This document shows positions 15,226-23,293 of a DNA stretch of 64,000 nt, one piece after another. Location: positions 283,544 to 347,543 of the forward strand of contig DATGJP010000067.1 of assembly GCA_035295125.1 (NCBI GenBank). The letters run 5' to 3'. This DNA comes from JAICMB01 sp035295125. GTDB lineage: Bacteria; Acidobacteriota; Terriglobia; Bryobacterales; Bryobacteraceae. The notes beneath the pieces were generated by a model. It saw only the letters and a list, made by a program, of their open reading frames with translations, was not told the origin of the DNA and did no database searches. The position numbers were made by a program, and so were the translations under genes. Position 1 is the first letter of the stretch; every line of letters starts with the position of its first letter.

Positions 15226-18200
15226 TCATCGCCAGTCCCCCACGGCAACAAAACTGGCCCAGTGAAACGGATGTGTACTTTTTCCCGCCGCCCGCCGCGA
15301 AGCCAACTCCCGCAAGCTCGCGTCCCTCACCGCTTCCGCCGTCCCGGCATTGTTGACGAACCGTGCCCGGTAAAGAGCCACCATCCACTCGCGAGCCTCA
15401 ACATCCTGAACCGGCCACAAACTCGCGATCACCGTCCGGGCGCCCGCTTCCTGGAAGGCCCGCCGCAATCCCAGCACTCCTTCGCCTGCCTTGACATCGC
15501 CCAACCCGGTGTCACATCCCGACAAAACCAGCCACTCCGTCTGTCGAAGATCCAGTGAAGCCGCCTCTTCCGCCGTGAGAATGCCGTCTTCGCTTTGCGG
15601 TCCGGCGCTGTTGCGGCGGTTTGCCCCGGCGAGCGCCAATCCCGAACGAAGCAGTGGATTCTCCTTCACAACCGCCGCCTCGCGGCAATCCTGGTCGAGA
15701 AAGAACCCATGCGTGGCGATGTGCACAACGCGCTTACCCGGCACCAGTTCCTTCAAAGCTGCTTCCGTCGCGCCCGCACCCAGCAGCGCTTCCGCTTTCC
15801 AGCCTGGACGGTTCCAAATGTCCACCAACTCGCGTACCTCAACGGCGGAGTCCGGCAGACTCTCAAACTGCAGCTTGGCAAAGTCGCCGCACGAGGAATG
15901 GCCGCCCCGGAAGATCGCCGACGCGGTGAGTTGCCCCGGGCTGGCCGCCTGGTAAGCCGGATTCCCGATCGCCAGCATTTCATGCCCCGGAAGCCGCGCC
16001 GGTGGAAGCGCGATGTCCCGTTCCGCCGAAAGCGTGTGCAACAGAGGGCCGTCCTCGATCAGGTAATGGGAACTCCCCGAAGGTAACGCCGTGAAGTTCA
16101 AAAACTGCAGCGAGCCGTCGGGAACAATAAAGACTTCGCGAGCCCCGGCAATCGTCGCCGTTATCGGATCCCAAACCGCCGCCCGAAGCGCCTCACCAGC
16201 CTCACGAGAGGCTGCCTCATTGCGGCGCTCGGAGTGGCCGGCGGAGATTCGCTCCCGGTCGATTTCGGCCCGCCAGCCGGCGACCAACCGGTCAATACGC
16301 GCTGCGCTTCCCAGCCGCAAAGCTCGAGGCGCCCGCTCGCCCGCGCGCAGGACAAAAGCCATGTAAGAAGCAACTGGCGTACTTTCCGGCGTCGAGTAGT
16401 TGCCCTGTTGGTAACGCGCGAAGGCGATCATCGCGCTTCCACGAGGCAGTCCTCGACTCACTTCGGTAAAGCCCGCCCGCTCGCGCTCCAGTTGAGTCCG
16501 GTAATTGGCGCTCTTGACGGCCAGCGCTTGCTCTGCCCGATATACTTGCGACCGGCCATCGTTCATCGCGGTGAGGTAAGCCGCTGGAGCTTTGCTCCCT
16601 TTTCCCAGCACCACCAAGCGGGCCAAATCGGCACGCGTACGGTCCACCTCGCCCGCAAGCGAGGCAATCTCCGGATCGTGCGACTCATGAATCGTGCGAT
16701 GCCGGGCGGCCATTTCGTCCAAAACGAGCGCGCGGCTGTGAATCAAGGCATCCCACGCCGCCCTCCGGCCATCTGCGGGCGCAGCCGCAGCCAACGTCAG
16801 AACCGTATCCAGATCGTTGGTCTTCTTCGAGGCGTAACGCAGCGCCTGTTGTTCGTCCACCGTGCGAACCGTGAACGCCACGTCATCGTGACGAATGCGC
16901 GTGGCCTCCAGCGCGGTATCCAGCGCCGAACCGCGATCTCCCATTCGCGCCAGCACATCGGCCATCAGCGTCGTTGAAACCACCGTGTACGGATGCGTCG
17001 GGCCAAGCTGTTCGCGCCAGATGTCCAGATTCCGCTCCAGGAGCCGTTTGGCCTCCGCATATTGCCCCGTCGCGGCCGCCACTTTCGCCAGTCCCTGATA
17101 CAGATTGCCAACCCAAACATTCCGCGGGCCCAGCGCTTTCGTCTGAATCGCGATCGCCCGCTCCAGGCTGGCCCGGGCGCCATCATAATCCTTCAGCAGA
17201 ACCAGCGTCTGCCCGAGATTATCGAGCGCTCCGCCGACCTTCGTATTCTCTGGTCCAAGCCGCGCCTCGTAAATCTGTAGGGCGCGCGAGTAGAACGCCT
17301 TGGCCCGTTCCACGCCGCCCGAATCCTTGGCGCTGTTTCCGAGGCTGATCAGGGCGTCGCCGACCAGTACGGAGTCAGGTCCCACTTGTTTTTCAAGAAT
17401 CTCCAGGCCGCGCTTTTGGGCCTGCTCGGCACCCCCGAAATCGCCCAGTTCCGTGAGGATATGGCCCAGGGTCCGTTCCGCCTCGCCGGTTACGGGCAAA
17501 CGGTCTCCAACCGAGGCCTCCAGAATATTGACCGCGCGCTCCCCATCAATCTTCGCCTGCGCATATTCGCCTAACCGAAGAAAGTTGAAAGCCAGCTTGT
17601 TGAGAGTCCGCCCGAACTCCGGACTCCCGGTTCCGAGCTTGCTCTCCTGAATCGCCGCCGCACGCTCGAATAACGGAGTTGCCTGGGCATAATCGCCGCT
17701 GGCCGTGAAATCGCTGGCGATCGAAGCTAACGCCGCAGCCGTGGCGGGATGATCGGGGCCGTACTCCTTTTCATAAATGGCGAGCGCGCGCCGGCCCAGG
17801 TCCTGGCAGCGCTCGTATTTGCCTTTTATCCAGTACACCTCGCTGAGCCTCAGGCAAAGGTCGGCGGCCTGCAGCGAATTCCGGTCGGCGTCGGCGAGCA
17901 GGAGCGCGTCTTCCAGCGTCTTTTGCGCCCCGTCGTAATCGCCGGAATCGGCCTGCTGCGAACCCAGGATGCCCATGCTGGCAGGAATGGAGGAAGCGGC
18001 CGTGCCGCCAATTTTCCCCTTAATCGCGATCGCCTGTCCGGCCAATTCGCGGACCTGCGCAGTAGCTTCGGGTTTGCCAGTCGCGGCGCAGAGCGCCATC
18101 GCATCCAGGGCGTCGGCTGCCGCCGCAGTTTGCTGATCACCGCGCGCCTGAACGTCCGAAAGCCAATGGCTCGCGACAGCTTCTGCTTGGGCGCGCTGGC

Positions 18201-18336
18201 CAAAACGCAGCAACTGATTCACTTCCGTCCGGGGCGTCTGGGCGGCGCAAAAGGACAAGCAAAGCGGTAGGACGGCAAGCCAGGCACGAGCGGCTGGAAG
18301 GGTGGGGCAGGCGTGGCCTGTGACTTTCAACAGCAT
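15226..18336 (-). CDS. Exported TPR-CHAT domain protein (caspase-fold peptidase-like)
   Basis: About 1036 residues. A signal peptide (LAVLPLCLSFCAAQ) is followed by some ten tetratricopeptide repeats (about 40-480, e.g. YAQATPLFERAAAIQ), a helical region, and a C-terminal CHAT domain (about 700-1036). The catalytic dyad of the caspase-like fold is intact: His in VVHIATHGFF (about 876) and Cys in LVLSGCDTGLG (about 941). CHAT proteins are peptidases or scaffolds; some act as immune effectors. The start at 18336 is chosen because the frame upstream runs through several palindromic repeats. It is downstream of an ECF sigma and an anti-sigma-like gene, which suggests sigma-controlled or signal-coupled function. 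Substrate unknown. Confidence 0.85.
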   Translation of the reverse strand: MLLKVTGHACPTLPAARAWLAVLPLCLSFCAAQTPRTEVNQLLRFGQRAQAEAVASHWLSDVQARGDQQTAAAADALDAMALCAATGKPEATAQVRELAGQAIAIKGKIGGTAASSIPASMGILGSQQADSGDYDGAQKTLEDALLLADADRNSLQAADLCLRLSEVYWIKGKYERCQDLGRRALAIYEKEYGPDHPATAAALASIASDFTASGDYAQATPLFERAAAIQESKLGTGSPEFGRTLNKLAFNFLRLGEYAQAKIDGERAVNILEASVGDRLPVTGEAERTLGHILTELGDFGGAEQAQKRGLEILEKQVGPDSVLVGDALISLGNSAKDSGGVERAKAFYSRALQIYEARLGPENTKVGGALDNLGQTLVLLKDYDGARASLERAIAIQTKALGPRNVWVGNLYQGLAKVAAATGQYAEAKRLLERNLDIWREQLGPTHPYTVVSTTLMADVLARMGDRGSALDTALEATRIRHDDVAFTVRTVDEQQALRYASKKTNDLDTVLTLAAAAPADGRRAAWDALIHSRALVLDEMAARHRTIHESHDPEIASLAGEVDRTRADLARLVVLGKGSKAPAAYLTAMNDGRSQVYRAEQALAVKSANYRTQLERERAGFTEVSRGLPRGSAMIAFARYQQGNYSTPESTPVASYMAFVLRAGERAPRALRLGSAARIDRLVAGWRAEIDRERISAGHSERRNEAASREAGEALRAAVWDPITATIAGAREVFIVPDGSLQFLNFTALPSGSSHYLIEDGPLLHTLSAERDIALPPARLPGHEMLAIGNPAYQAASPGQLTASAIFRGGHSSCGDFAKLQFESLPDSAVEVRELVDIWNRPGWKAEALLGAGATEAALKELVPGKRVVHIATHGFFLDQDCREAAVVKENPLLRSGLALAGANRRNSAGPQSEDGILTAEEAASLDLRQTEWLVLSGCDTGLGDVKAGEGVLGLRRAFQEAGARTVIASLWPVQDVEAREWMVALYRARFVNNAGTAEAVRDASLRELASRRAAGKSTHPFHWASFVAVGDWR
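18299..18322 (+). repeat. Degenerate palindromic repeat inside the CHAT gene 5' end
   Basis: GGTGGGGCAGGCG then TGGCCTGTG. Covers the codons for CHACPTL of the signal peptide region, so one diverged copy may be translated. Confidence 0.5.
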
Positions 18337-18357
18337 CGAATTCAGGATTCGGTGGAA

Positions 18358-18382
18358 GGGTGAAGCAGGCGGTTTCGCCTGC
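18358..18382 (+). repeat. Palindromic repeat (GCAGGCG family), GAAG variant
   Basis: GGTGAAGCAGGCGGTTTC plus GCCTGCTT. First of three copies within 155 bp upstream of the CHAT gene. Confidence 0.9.
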
Positions 18383-18435
18383 TTTGGGAAGCACAGACCG
18401 GATCTTGAAGCATACGCGTCGCGATGGAAAACGAT

Positions 18436-18467
18436 GGTGGCGCAGGCGGTTTCGGTTTCGCCCGCGC
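18436..18467 (+). repeat. Palindromic repeat with duplicated loop
   Basis: GGTGGCGCAGGCGGTTTC, then GGTTTCGCCCGCGC. The six bases GGTTTC are doubled in the loop. The same expansion occurs in reverse at 52874-52906. Confidence 0.85.
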
Positions 18468-18486
18468 GTTCCCGGTCAGGTCCAAA

Positions 18487-18511
18487 GGCAGGCGAAACCG
18501 CCTGCTTCACC
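18487..18511 (-). repeat. Palindromic repeat (GCAGGCG family), inverted
   Basis: GGCAGGCGAAACCGCC plus TGCTTCACC. Opposite orientation to the two copies just left of it, so larger hairpins between copies are possible. Confidence 0.88.
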
Positions 18512-18601
18512 GTTCCACCGTCTCCGGACGATGAGCCTTTGATTGCTTTTGTGGCATGCGAGGTCCTGCACCACGCTGCCAGACTGCTGATAAACTGCAT
18601 G

Positions 18602-19318
18602 TTACTTCAACTGCGCGGCCAGATCCCCTGCCTGCTTCTCCAAATCGCCATGCATTACGATGACATCCTGGAGTTGCTCCCGTGCCCCGGCTACGTCGCC
18701 GCCGCCGAGCAGGCCCTTTGCCAGGTAGAAATGCGCCTCCTCCAGGTATGGAGTATCGCCCGCGGCGACCACTTTTCGCAATTCCGCGATTCCGGAGGTG
18801 CGATTGTTGTTCAGAAGGTAAGAGACCCCGAGGTAGAAATGCGCCTCGGTGGACTCCACCTTGAGAAGACCCGGTATTGCTCCCGGATAGTCACCCTGAG
18901 AGTACCGTGCCATGGCAGTTCGGAAGTCCGGAGACGGCGCGGCCTCCGTTCCCCGCAGCGTGCCTGCTTCGTAGCGCGGAGGGTCGAAGCGAGCCAGCAA
19001 TTCCAATCGGTTCGGCGCCGGCGGGGGCGTGTAGGCAGCCGTTGCCGGCCGCCGCCACAAGACCACACTCAACCCAATCAACAGCACGGCGGCTATCGCG
19101 GCCACGAGCGGCACCCACCTGCGTCGTATCGGCGCGGGAGCCCGGGCTCTCCTTACCGACTGCAAAGCCGTCTGCACGGCGCGCGCCGCTTCGACCGCTT
19201 CAAAACAACGGTCGCACTCAAAATAGTGCTTTTCGAACTCTTCGCGTTCCGGTCCCTTGAGGTTACCAGTGAGGTACCGTTCGATCGCCTCTTCGAATTG
19301 AGAATCCTGGCACGTCAT
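18602..19318 (-). CDS. Membrane zinc-finger anti-sigma-like protein with TPR
   Basis: A 238-residue protein. Residues 1-45 carry a zf-HC2 (anti-sigma zinc) pattern: EKHYFECDRCFEAV, that is H-x3-C-x2-C. One transmembrane helix follows at about 70-90 (PLVAAIAAVLLIGLSVVLW). The C-terminal part, outside the membrane, has TPR-like helices (YSQGDYPGAIPGLLKV, AHFYLGVSYLLNNNRTSGIAELRKVV). It sits 8 bp downstream of an ECF sigma gene. By family, the cytoplasmic zinc domain would bind and inhibit that sigma and the external TPR would sense a partner, possibly the TPR-CHAT protein next in line. Confidence 0.8.
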   Translation of the reverse strand: MTCQDSQFEEAIERYLTGNLKGPEREEFEKHYFECDRCFEAVEAARAVQTALQSVRRARAPAPIRRRWVPLVAAIAAVLLIGLSVVLWRRPATAAYTPPPAPNRLELLARFDPPRYEAGTLRGTEAAPSPDFRTAMARYSQGDYPGAIPGLLKVESTEAHFYLGVSYLLNNNRTSGIAELRKVVAAGDTPYLEEAHFYLAKGLLGGGDVAGAREQLQDVIVMHGDLEKQAGDLAAQLK

Positions 19319-19326
19319 GGTGTTCC

Positions 19327-19902
19327 TTACGATAGTGGTAACCGCGCCCCGGAATGTGACACCGGGTTAAGGCGCTCGAGCAACCGTTTCAGAGCCCGGG
19401 ACTTACGCTGCCGGACGGTATCCGGCGTCAGGCGCAGGGTCGAGGCGATTTCGCCGGCCGTAAATCCTTCCACCAGAGTCATTTGCAAGATATGGCGGTC
19501 GGCCGGATCGAGGGCGTCGATCTCCCGCCGGGCAATAAGCACCTTGTCATCGTCGAGAACCGGCCCGGGCGCGGGATAGTCTTCGTCTACCGGCAGCGGG
19601 TGCAGTTTTTCGCGCGACCTTTTCCGTAAATAGTCGTTAAAAAAGTTTTGCGCGGTGCCGTAAACGAACGAAGAAAGTTGTTTCGGCTCACGCAGTTTGC
19701 TCTCTCGCAAGGCACACAGGACGGCGACAATGATCTCCTGTCCGAGTTCTTCAATGGCGTCGCGTTCAGACGTGCGCATGCTCAGGAATGTACGGATACG
19801 CGGTTGAAACCGCGCCACCAACTCTTCCTCAGCCGAGGCGTCCCCCCCTCGAACGGCCTCGTATAGACGCACGGGGTCAAAATCGGACGTTACTAATGCC
19901 AC
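19327..19902 (-). CDS. ECF-type RNA polymerase sigma factor
   Basis: A 191-residue sigma-70-family protein. Region 2 spans about 20-95 (FQPRIRTFLSMRTSERDAIEELGQEI, SSFVYGTAQNFFNDYLRKR). Region 4 spans about 125-180 (LDPADRHILQMTLVEGFTAGEIASTL then TPDTVRQRKSRALKRLL, the -35-binding helix-turn-helix). The start is GTG at 19902; no nearby ATG fits. It heads the leftward set sigma/anti-sigma/CHAT. The only upstream space is the gap after the receptor terminator, so either its promoter overlaps that hairpin or it is expressed by read-through. Confidence 0.9.
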   Translation of the reverse strand: MALVTSDFDPVRLYEAVRGGDASAEEELVARFQPRIRTFLSMRTSERDAIEELGQEIIVAVLCALRESKLREPKQLSSFVYGTAQNFFNDYLRKRSREKLHPLPVDEDYPAPGPVLDDDKVLIARREIDALDPADRHILQMTLVEGFTAGEIASTLRLTPDTVRQRKSRALKRLLERLNPVSHSGARLPLS

Positions 19903-19930
19903 AACGGATGAATCTAAGTCTACCCCAAAA

Positions 19931-19964
19931 GAAAAACGGGCGGAGCCGAAAAGCCCCGCCCGTT
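19931..19964 (-). terminator. Rho-independent terminator of the TonB-dependent receptor
   Basis: On the minus strand a 9-bp stem AACGGGCGG / CCGCCCGTT (19935-19964) with a small internal mismatch is followed by a T-rich tract (GTTTTTCTTTT). It is 29 bp past the receptor stop codon and 30 bp before the sigma-factor start. Confidence 0.8.
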
Positions 19965-19992
19965 CGATTGTTTAGTACTGAACTGCTAAAGC

Positions 19993-22900
19993 TTAGAAGC
20001 GGAAGGTGAAGCCCGCTTCACCGGCGAAGAACTGCGGAATCACGACAGCCGAAGGCGTGATGAAGCCGGCCGGCGTGCCGAAGTTCGAGGACCGGATGTT
20101 GTTGTAGAAGTTGCCGCCGAAATTAGCGCGGTTAGTCAGGTTGAATGCCTGGAAAAAGAACTCCAGGTTCAAGCGCTCCTTGAAACGAAAGTCCTTGCTG
20201 AAACGCGTATCGAGCTGGAAGAACGGCCTTCCACGCGCCGAGTTGTAGTTGGCGATCATGCAATCGCCGGAGCCCAGGCACGACTGGATCTGAGCCGGGG
20301 TGTAGGCGGCGGTCGCCGTGAAGTTGTTGGGACTGCTCTTCAGAAGGACAGCCTGCTCGGCGGTTCCGCCAGTACCGTAGCCGAAGTAATCAACGCCCTG
20401 GACGGGATTATACGGCCGTGCAGATGCCCACTGCATAATCGGAGCGAACTTAAAGCCCCAGGGCAGCTCGAACACGCCGCTGACGACAAAACGATGCCTT
20501 TCGTCGGATGGCGTGGGCCCGAAATCGTAGGACGCGAGATAGTTCGTGACGTTCGACGGAGCGCTGCTATAGCTGGCCGCCGCACCATGATAGGCCAGCG
20601 CCCTCGACAGGACGTAGCTGGTATTCATCGTGAAGTGGTGGCTAAGGCGGCGGCGGTAGGCGAGGTTGAGACCGTCATAACGGGAACGACCGACCGAAAG
20701 GGAATCCGTGATGCTGCTCAATACCGGGAGGCCAGCGGCGGCGAAAGCGGAGCTGAAGACGCGCGGAGCACCGGGAAGACTGGGCAGCTTGTAGTTGATG
20801 TTGACGTTCTTGTTTTCGCGGAGGCTAAGAACGTGCACATAATCGATTTCAATGACGTTCGCGTCATTCAACGACCAGCTATAACCGGCATTTTCCTGTT
20901 CGGTGTAAGGATTGTGGTAGTTCGGGTCCATGATCCGACCCGTGTTCCCGGCGGCCAGAGCGGTGGGCGGCGGGGGAATCGGCGGGATGGGATCAATGCC
21001 ATAACGCCATTGCGAGAGCAGCAGGTTGGTCCCGGGAACTTTGTCAGCGGCCGTGCTCGGCGCTACTCCAGCCTGCGGAGCGGAGGGATTGGCCAGGTTC
21101 AGCACGTTGGTGAACAGCGTCGGGTTAGCCGATTGAATCATGAACAACGGAATGTTCTCGAAGATCTGGCCGTAATAGAGACCGAAGCCGCCGCGCAGGA
21201 TGTGCCGGCCGGAACCGGTCAGGTCGTAGGAGAAGCCAATACGGGGGCTGAAGTCCTTGGTATCGTCTTGCGGGATACCGCCGTAGCCGCTGCCGATGGC
21301 TTTCAATGCCAGGTAAGCGCGTGCATTCCCCTGGGCCGAGGCGCCATTGAGATTAAAGTCGCGGTCATAGCGCAAGCCCAGGTTCAGCGTGAGCCGCCGG
21401 CTTACTTTCCAATCGTCCTGGAAGTAGGCGCCGAACATCTTCGTGCTCAACAGGAAGTAGGGATTGCCGGCGGTTTCTGTAATGGCGGAAACTGCGCCGG
21501 GGGTCTGGAAGCCCTGCGGATAATCGGCTTTGTCGCTGATGATCTTGCTGGGATCGTCGAAGAAGGTGATTCCAGGCGTAGGATTGTTCTCGAAGAACCC
21601 ACCCAACACGGGCTCCCACAGGAAGTCCATACCCACCTTGAAATTGTGCTTGCCGCGGGTGATCGAGAGGTCGTCCTTGAACTGCCACTTCTTCTGGAAC
21701 GACTGCTGGGGGACGTTGACGTTCGTGCCCAGCGCCGCATCGGGGAAGGTGATATTGTTTGCGCGGATGCTGGAATCGATCAGGTTATTCCAATACTGGT
21801 AGCCGACTGTGAAGGAATTGACGATAGTTGGCGTGATTACGGAACTCAGGTTCACGCTAGCCAGGATCAACTGGTTCGTCGTGAAGTTGCCGGCCGTCAA
21901 GTCGTTGTTGTTGCCGCTTTGATCGTTCTGGCCGGTGTTGTTCTGATTGCTGTACGAGGCCGACAGATTGTTCTTGTCGTTGATGCGGTGGTCCCAACGA
22001 CCGTTGTAGCGCCAATCGAAATAGGGAGTCGGAATCGCGCTTACCGGATCTGCCGCGAAACCATTCGCCTTGGCAATCTGAAGTTCGCTAAAGGACTTCG
22101 GGTTGACCGCGATGGCGGTCGACTCGCGCTCACGTTCCAATGCGAAGAAGAGGAAATCCTTGTCCTTCCGAACAGGGCCGCCGATCGATCCGCCAAACTG
22201 CTGGCGTCCGTAGTCGGGCTTGGGGCTACCTCCCTGTTCACTGAAGTAATCGTTGGCGTTCAGCGCCTGGTTGCGATCGAACAAATACAGCGACCCGTGA
22301 AGCTGATTGGTGCCCGACTTCGTGATCGCCGTGATCAGCGCGCCTTCGCTGCGGCCATTCGCGGCCGAAAACCGCTGCGTGCTGATCTGGAATTCCTGCA
22401 CGGCTTCAAGCGGCAACTGCATCACTGGTCCGCCAACCGTATTGTCTTTGTCATCGATGCCGTTGACGGTCACGTTGACGTTACGACCGCTGGAGCCGTC
22501 CACTGCGAACACACCAACGCGGTTTTTGGTGGGGTCATAGGAATTGACCGGCCGGGCCCCTGGAGCCAGGTAGGCCAGGTTCACGAAATCGCGGCCGTTC
22601 AACGGAAGATCCTGGATCTCCTTGGTTGTAACCGGCAGACTGACATCGACCTTTTCGGTGTCAACCAGAGGAGCGCCGGTCGACTCCACTGTCACAACTT
22701 CGGCCTGTGTGCTCGGCGCCAATGAGGCGTCGATCGTCGTCGTCTGGCTCACTGCGACGCCGACTTTATCGAATACTGCCGTGGCAAATCCTTTGACGGT
22801 CACCCGGACTTCGTACGTGCCAGCCGGCATCAAATCGAAGCGATACTGGCCCGAGTCATTCGACTTGGTTTCGCGAGCGGTGCCAGTATCCTTGCTGATT

Positions 22901-23043
22901 ACCTTGACATCGGCGCCTGGGACGACCGCACCTGTTTTGTCAGTGACGGTTCCGAGGATCGTACCCGTCGCGCTGACTTGGGCTTTGATGTGGAAGCTGG
23001 TGAAAAGCAACAAAACCAGCAATCCATGTAGAGACTTTCGCAT
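19993..23043 (-). CDS. Oar-like TonB-dependent receptor with carboxypeptidase-regulatory domain
   Basis: A 1016-residue outer-membrane protein. A signal peptide (LHGLLVLLLFTSFHIKAQ) is followed by a CarboxypepD_reg beta-sandwich (about 25-110: GTILGTVTDKTGAVVPGADVKV), a plug domain (about 130-250: LPLNGRDFVNLAYLAPG) and a long beta-barrel ending in the aromatic terminus GEAGFTFRF. Acidobacteria carry many such receptors, probably for large organic ligands; the ligand is unknown. The ATG at 23043 is clear. It is divergent from the tricorn-type protease, and terminated by an intrinsic terminator on its 3' side. Confidence 0.92.
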   Translation of the reverse strand: MRKSLHGLLVLLLFTSFHIKAQVSATGTILGTVTDKTGAVVPGADVKVISKDTGTARETKSNDSGQYRFDLMPAGTYEVRVTVKGFATAVFDKVGVAVSQTTTIDASLAPSTQAEVVTVESTGAPLVDTEKVDVSLPVTTKEIQDLPLNGRDFVNLAYLAPGARPVNSYDPTKNRVGVFAVDGSSGRNVNVTVNGIDDKDNTVGGPVMQLPLEAVQEFQISTQRFSAANGRSEGALITAITKSGTNQLHGSLYLFDRNQALNANDYFSEQGGSPKPDYGRQQFGGSIGGPVRKDKDFLFFALERERESTAIAVNPKSFSELQIAKANGFAADPVSAIPTPYFDWRYNGRWDHRINDKNNLSASYSNQNNTGQNDQSGNNNDLTAGNFTTNQLILASVNLSSVITPTIVNSFTVGYQYWNNLIDSSIRANNITFPDAALGTNVNVPQQSFQKKWQFKDDLSITRGKHNFKVGMDFLWEPVLGGFFENNPTPGITFFDDPSKIISDKADYPQGFQTPGAVSAITETAGNPYFLLSTKMFGAYFQDDWKVSRRLTLNLGLRYDRDFNLNGASAQGNARAYLALKAIGSGYGGIPQDDTKDFSPRIGFSYDLTGSGRHILRGGFGLYYGQIFENIPLFMIQSANPTLFTNVLNLANPSAPQAGVAPSTAADKVPGTNLLLSQWRYGIDPIPPIPPPPTALAAGNTGRIMDPNYHNPYTEQENAGYSWSLNDANVIEIDYVHVLSLRENKNVNINYKLPSLPGAPRVFSSAFAAAGLPVLSSITDSLSVGRSRYDGLNLAYRRRLSHHFTMNTSYVLSRALAYHGAAASYSSAPSNVTNYLASYDFGPTPSDERHRFVVSGVFELPWGFKFAPIMQWASARPYNPVQGVDYFGYGTGGTAEQAVLLKSSPNNFTATAAYTPAQIQSCLGSGDCMIANYNSARGRPFFQLDTRFSKDFRFKERLNLEFFFQAFNLTNRANFGGNFYNNIRSSNFGTPAGFITPSAVVIPQFFAGEAGFTFRF

Positions 23044-23293
23044 AGATAAACCCCTCTCCCAAAATTGAGATTACTTCTCCGGCACAGATGGCCGAACGTA
23101 CCAACCCCTACCCAGTGCGAGACCAGAGCATCCTACCACAGGTTTGTAACAGTGGAAAAGAGGTCAAAACTGGTCATCCGGCTAAACTGCTGAATTTTAA
23201 GGCAACATTTTTTCAGGAGCATTGAGAACAAAGCAGGCGCTGACTTGAATACCGGGTGCTGTTTTTCGATACACTGGACAAACCGGAGGTTCC
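23044..23293. promoter_or_regulatory. Divergent promoter region, receptor / tricorn protease
   Basis: 250 bp serving two divergent genes. For the rightward gene a TTGAAT (23245-23250) and TACACT (23270-23275) with a 19-bp spacer are the best -35/-10 candidates, and GGAGG precedes the ATG by a few bases. No riboswitch motif or repeat copy seen. Confidence 0.3.

Noticed and set aside
18358..18511. Cluster of palindromic repeats as a CRISPR array.
   Set aside because: Copies are in both orientations, at irregular distance, and occur singly all over the window.
20494..22725. 743-codon open frame on the plus strand opposite the Oar-like receptor.
   Set aside because: It is the antisense shadow of a well-supported receptor gene in high-GC DNA; no ribosome-binding site, no recognisable domain, and Arg/Val/Gln-rich composition typical of antisense frames.
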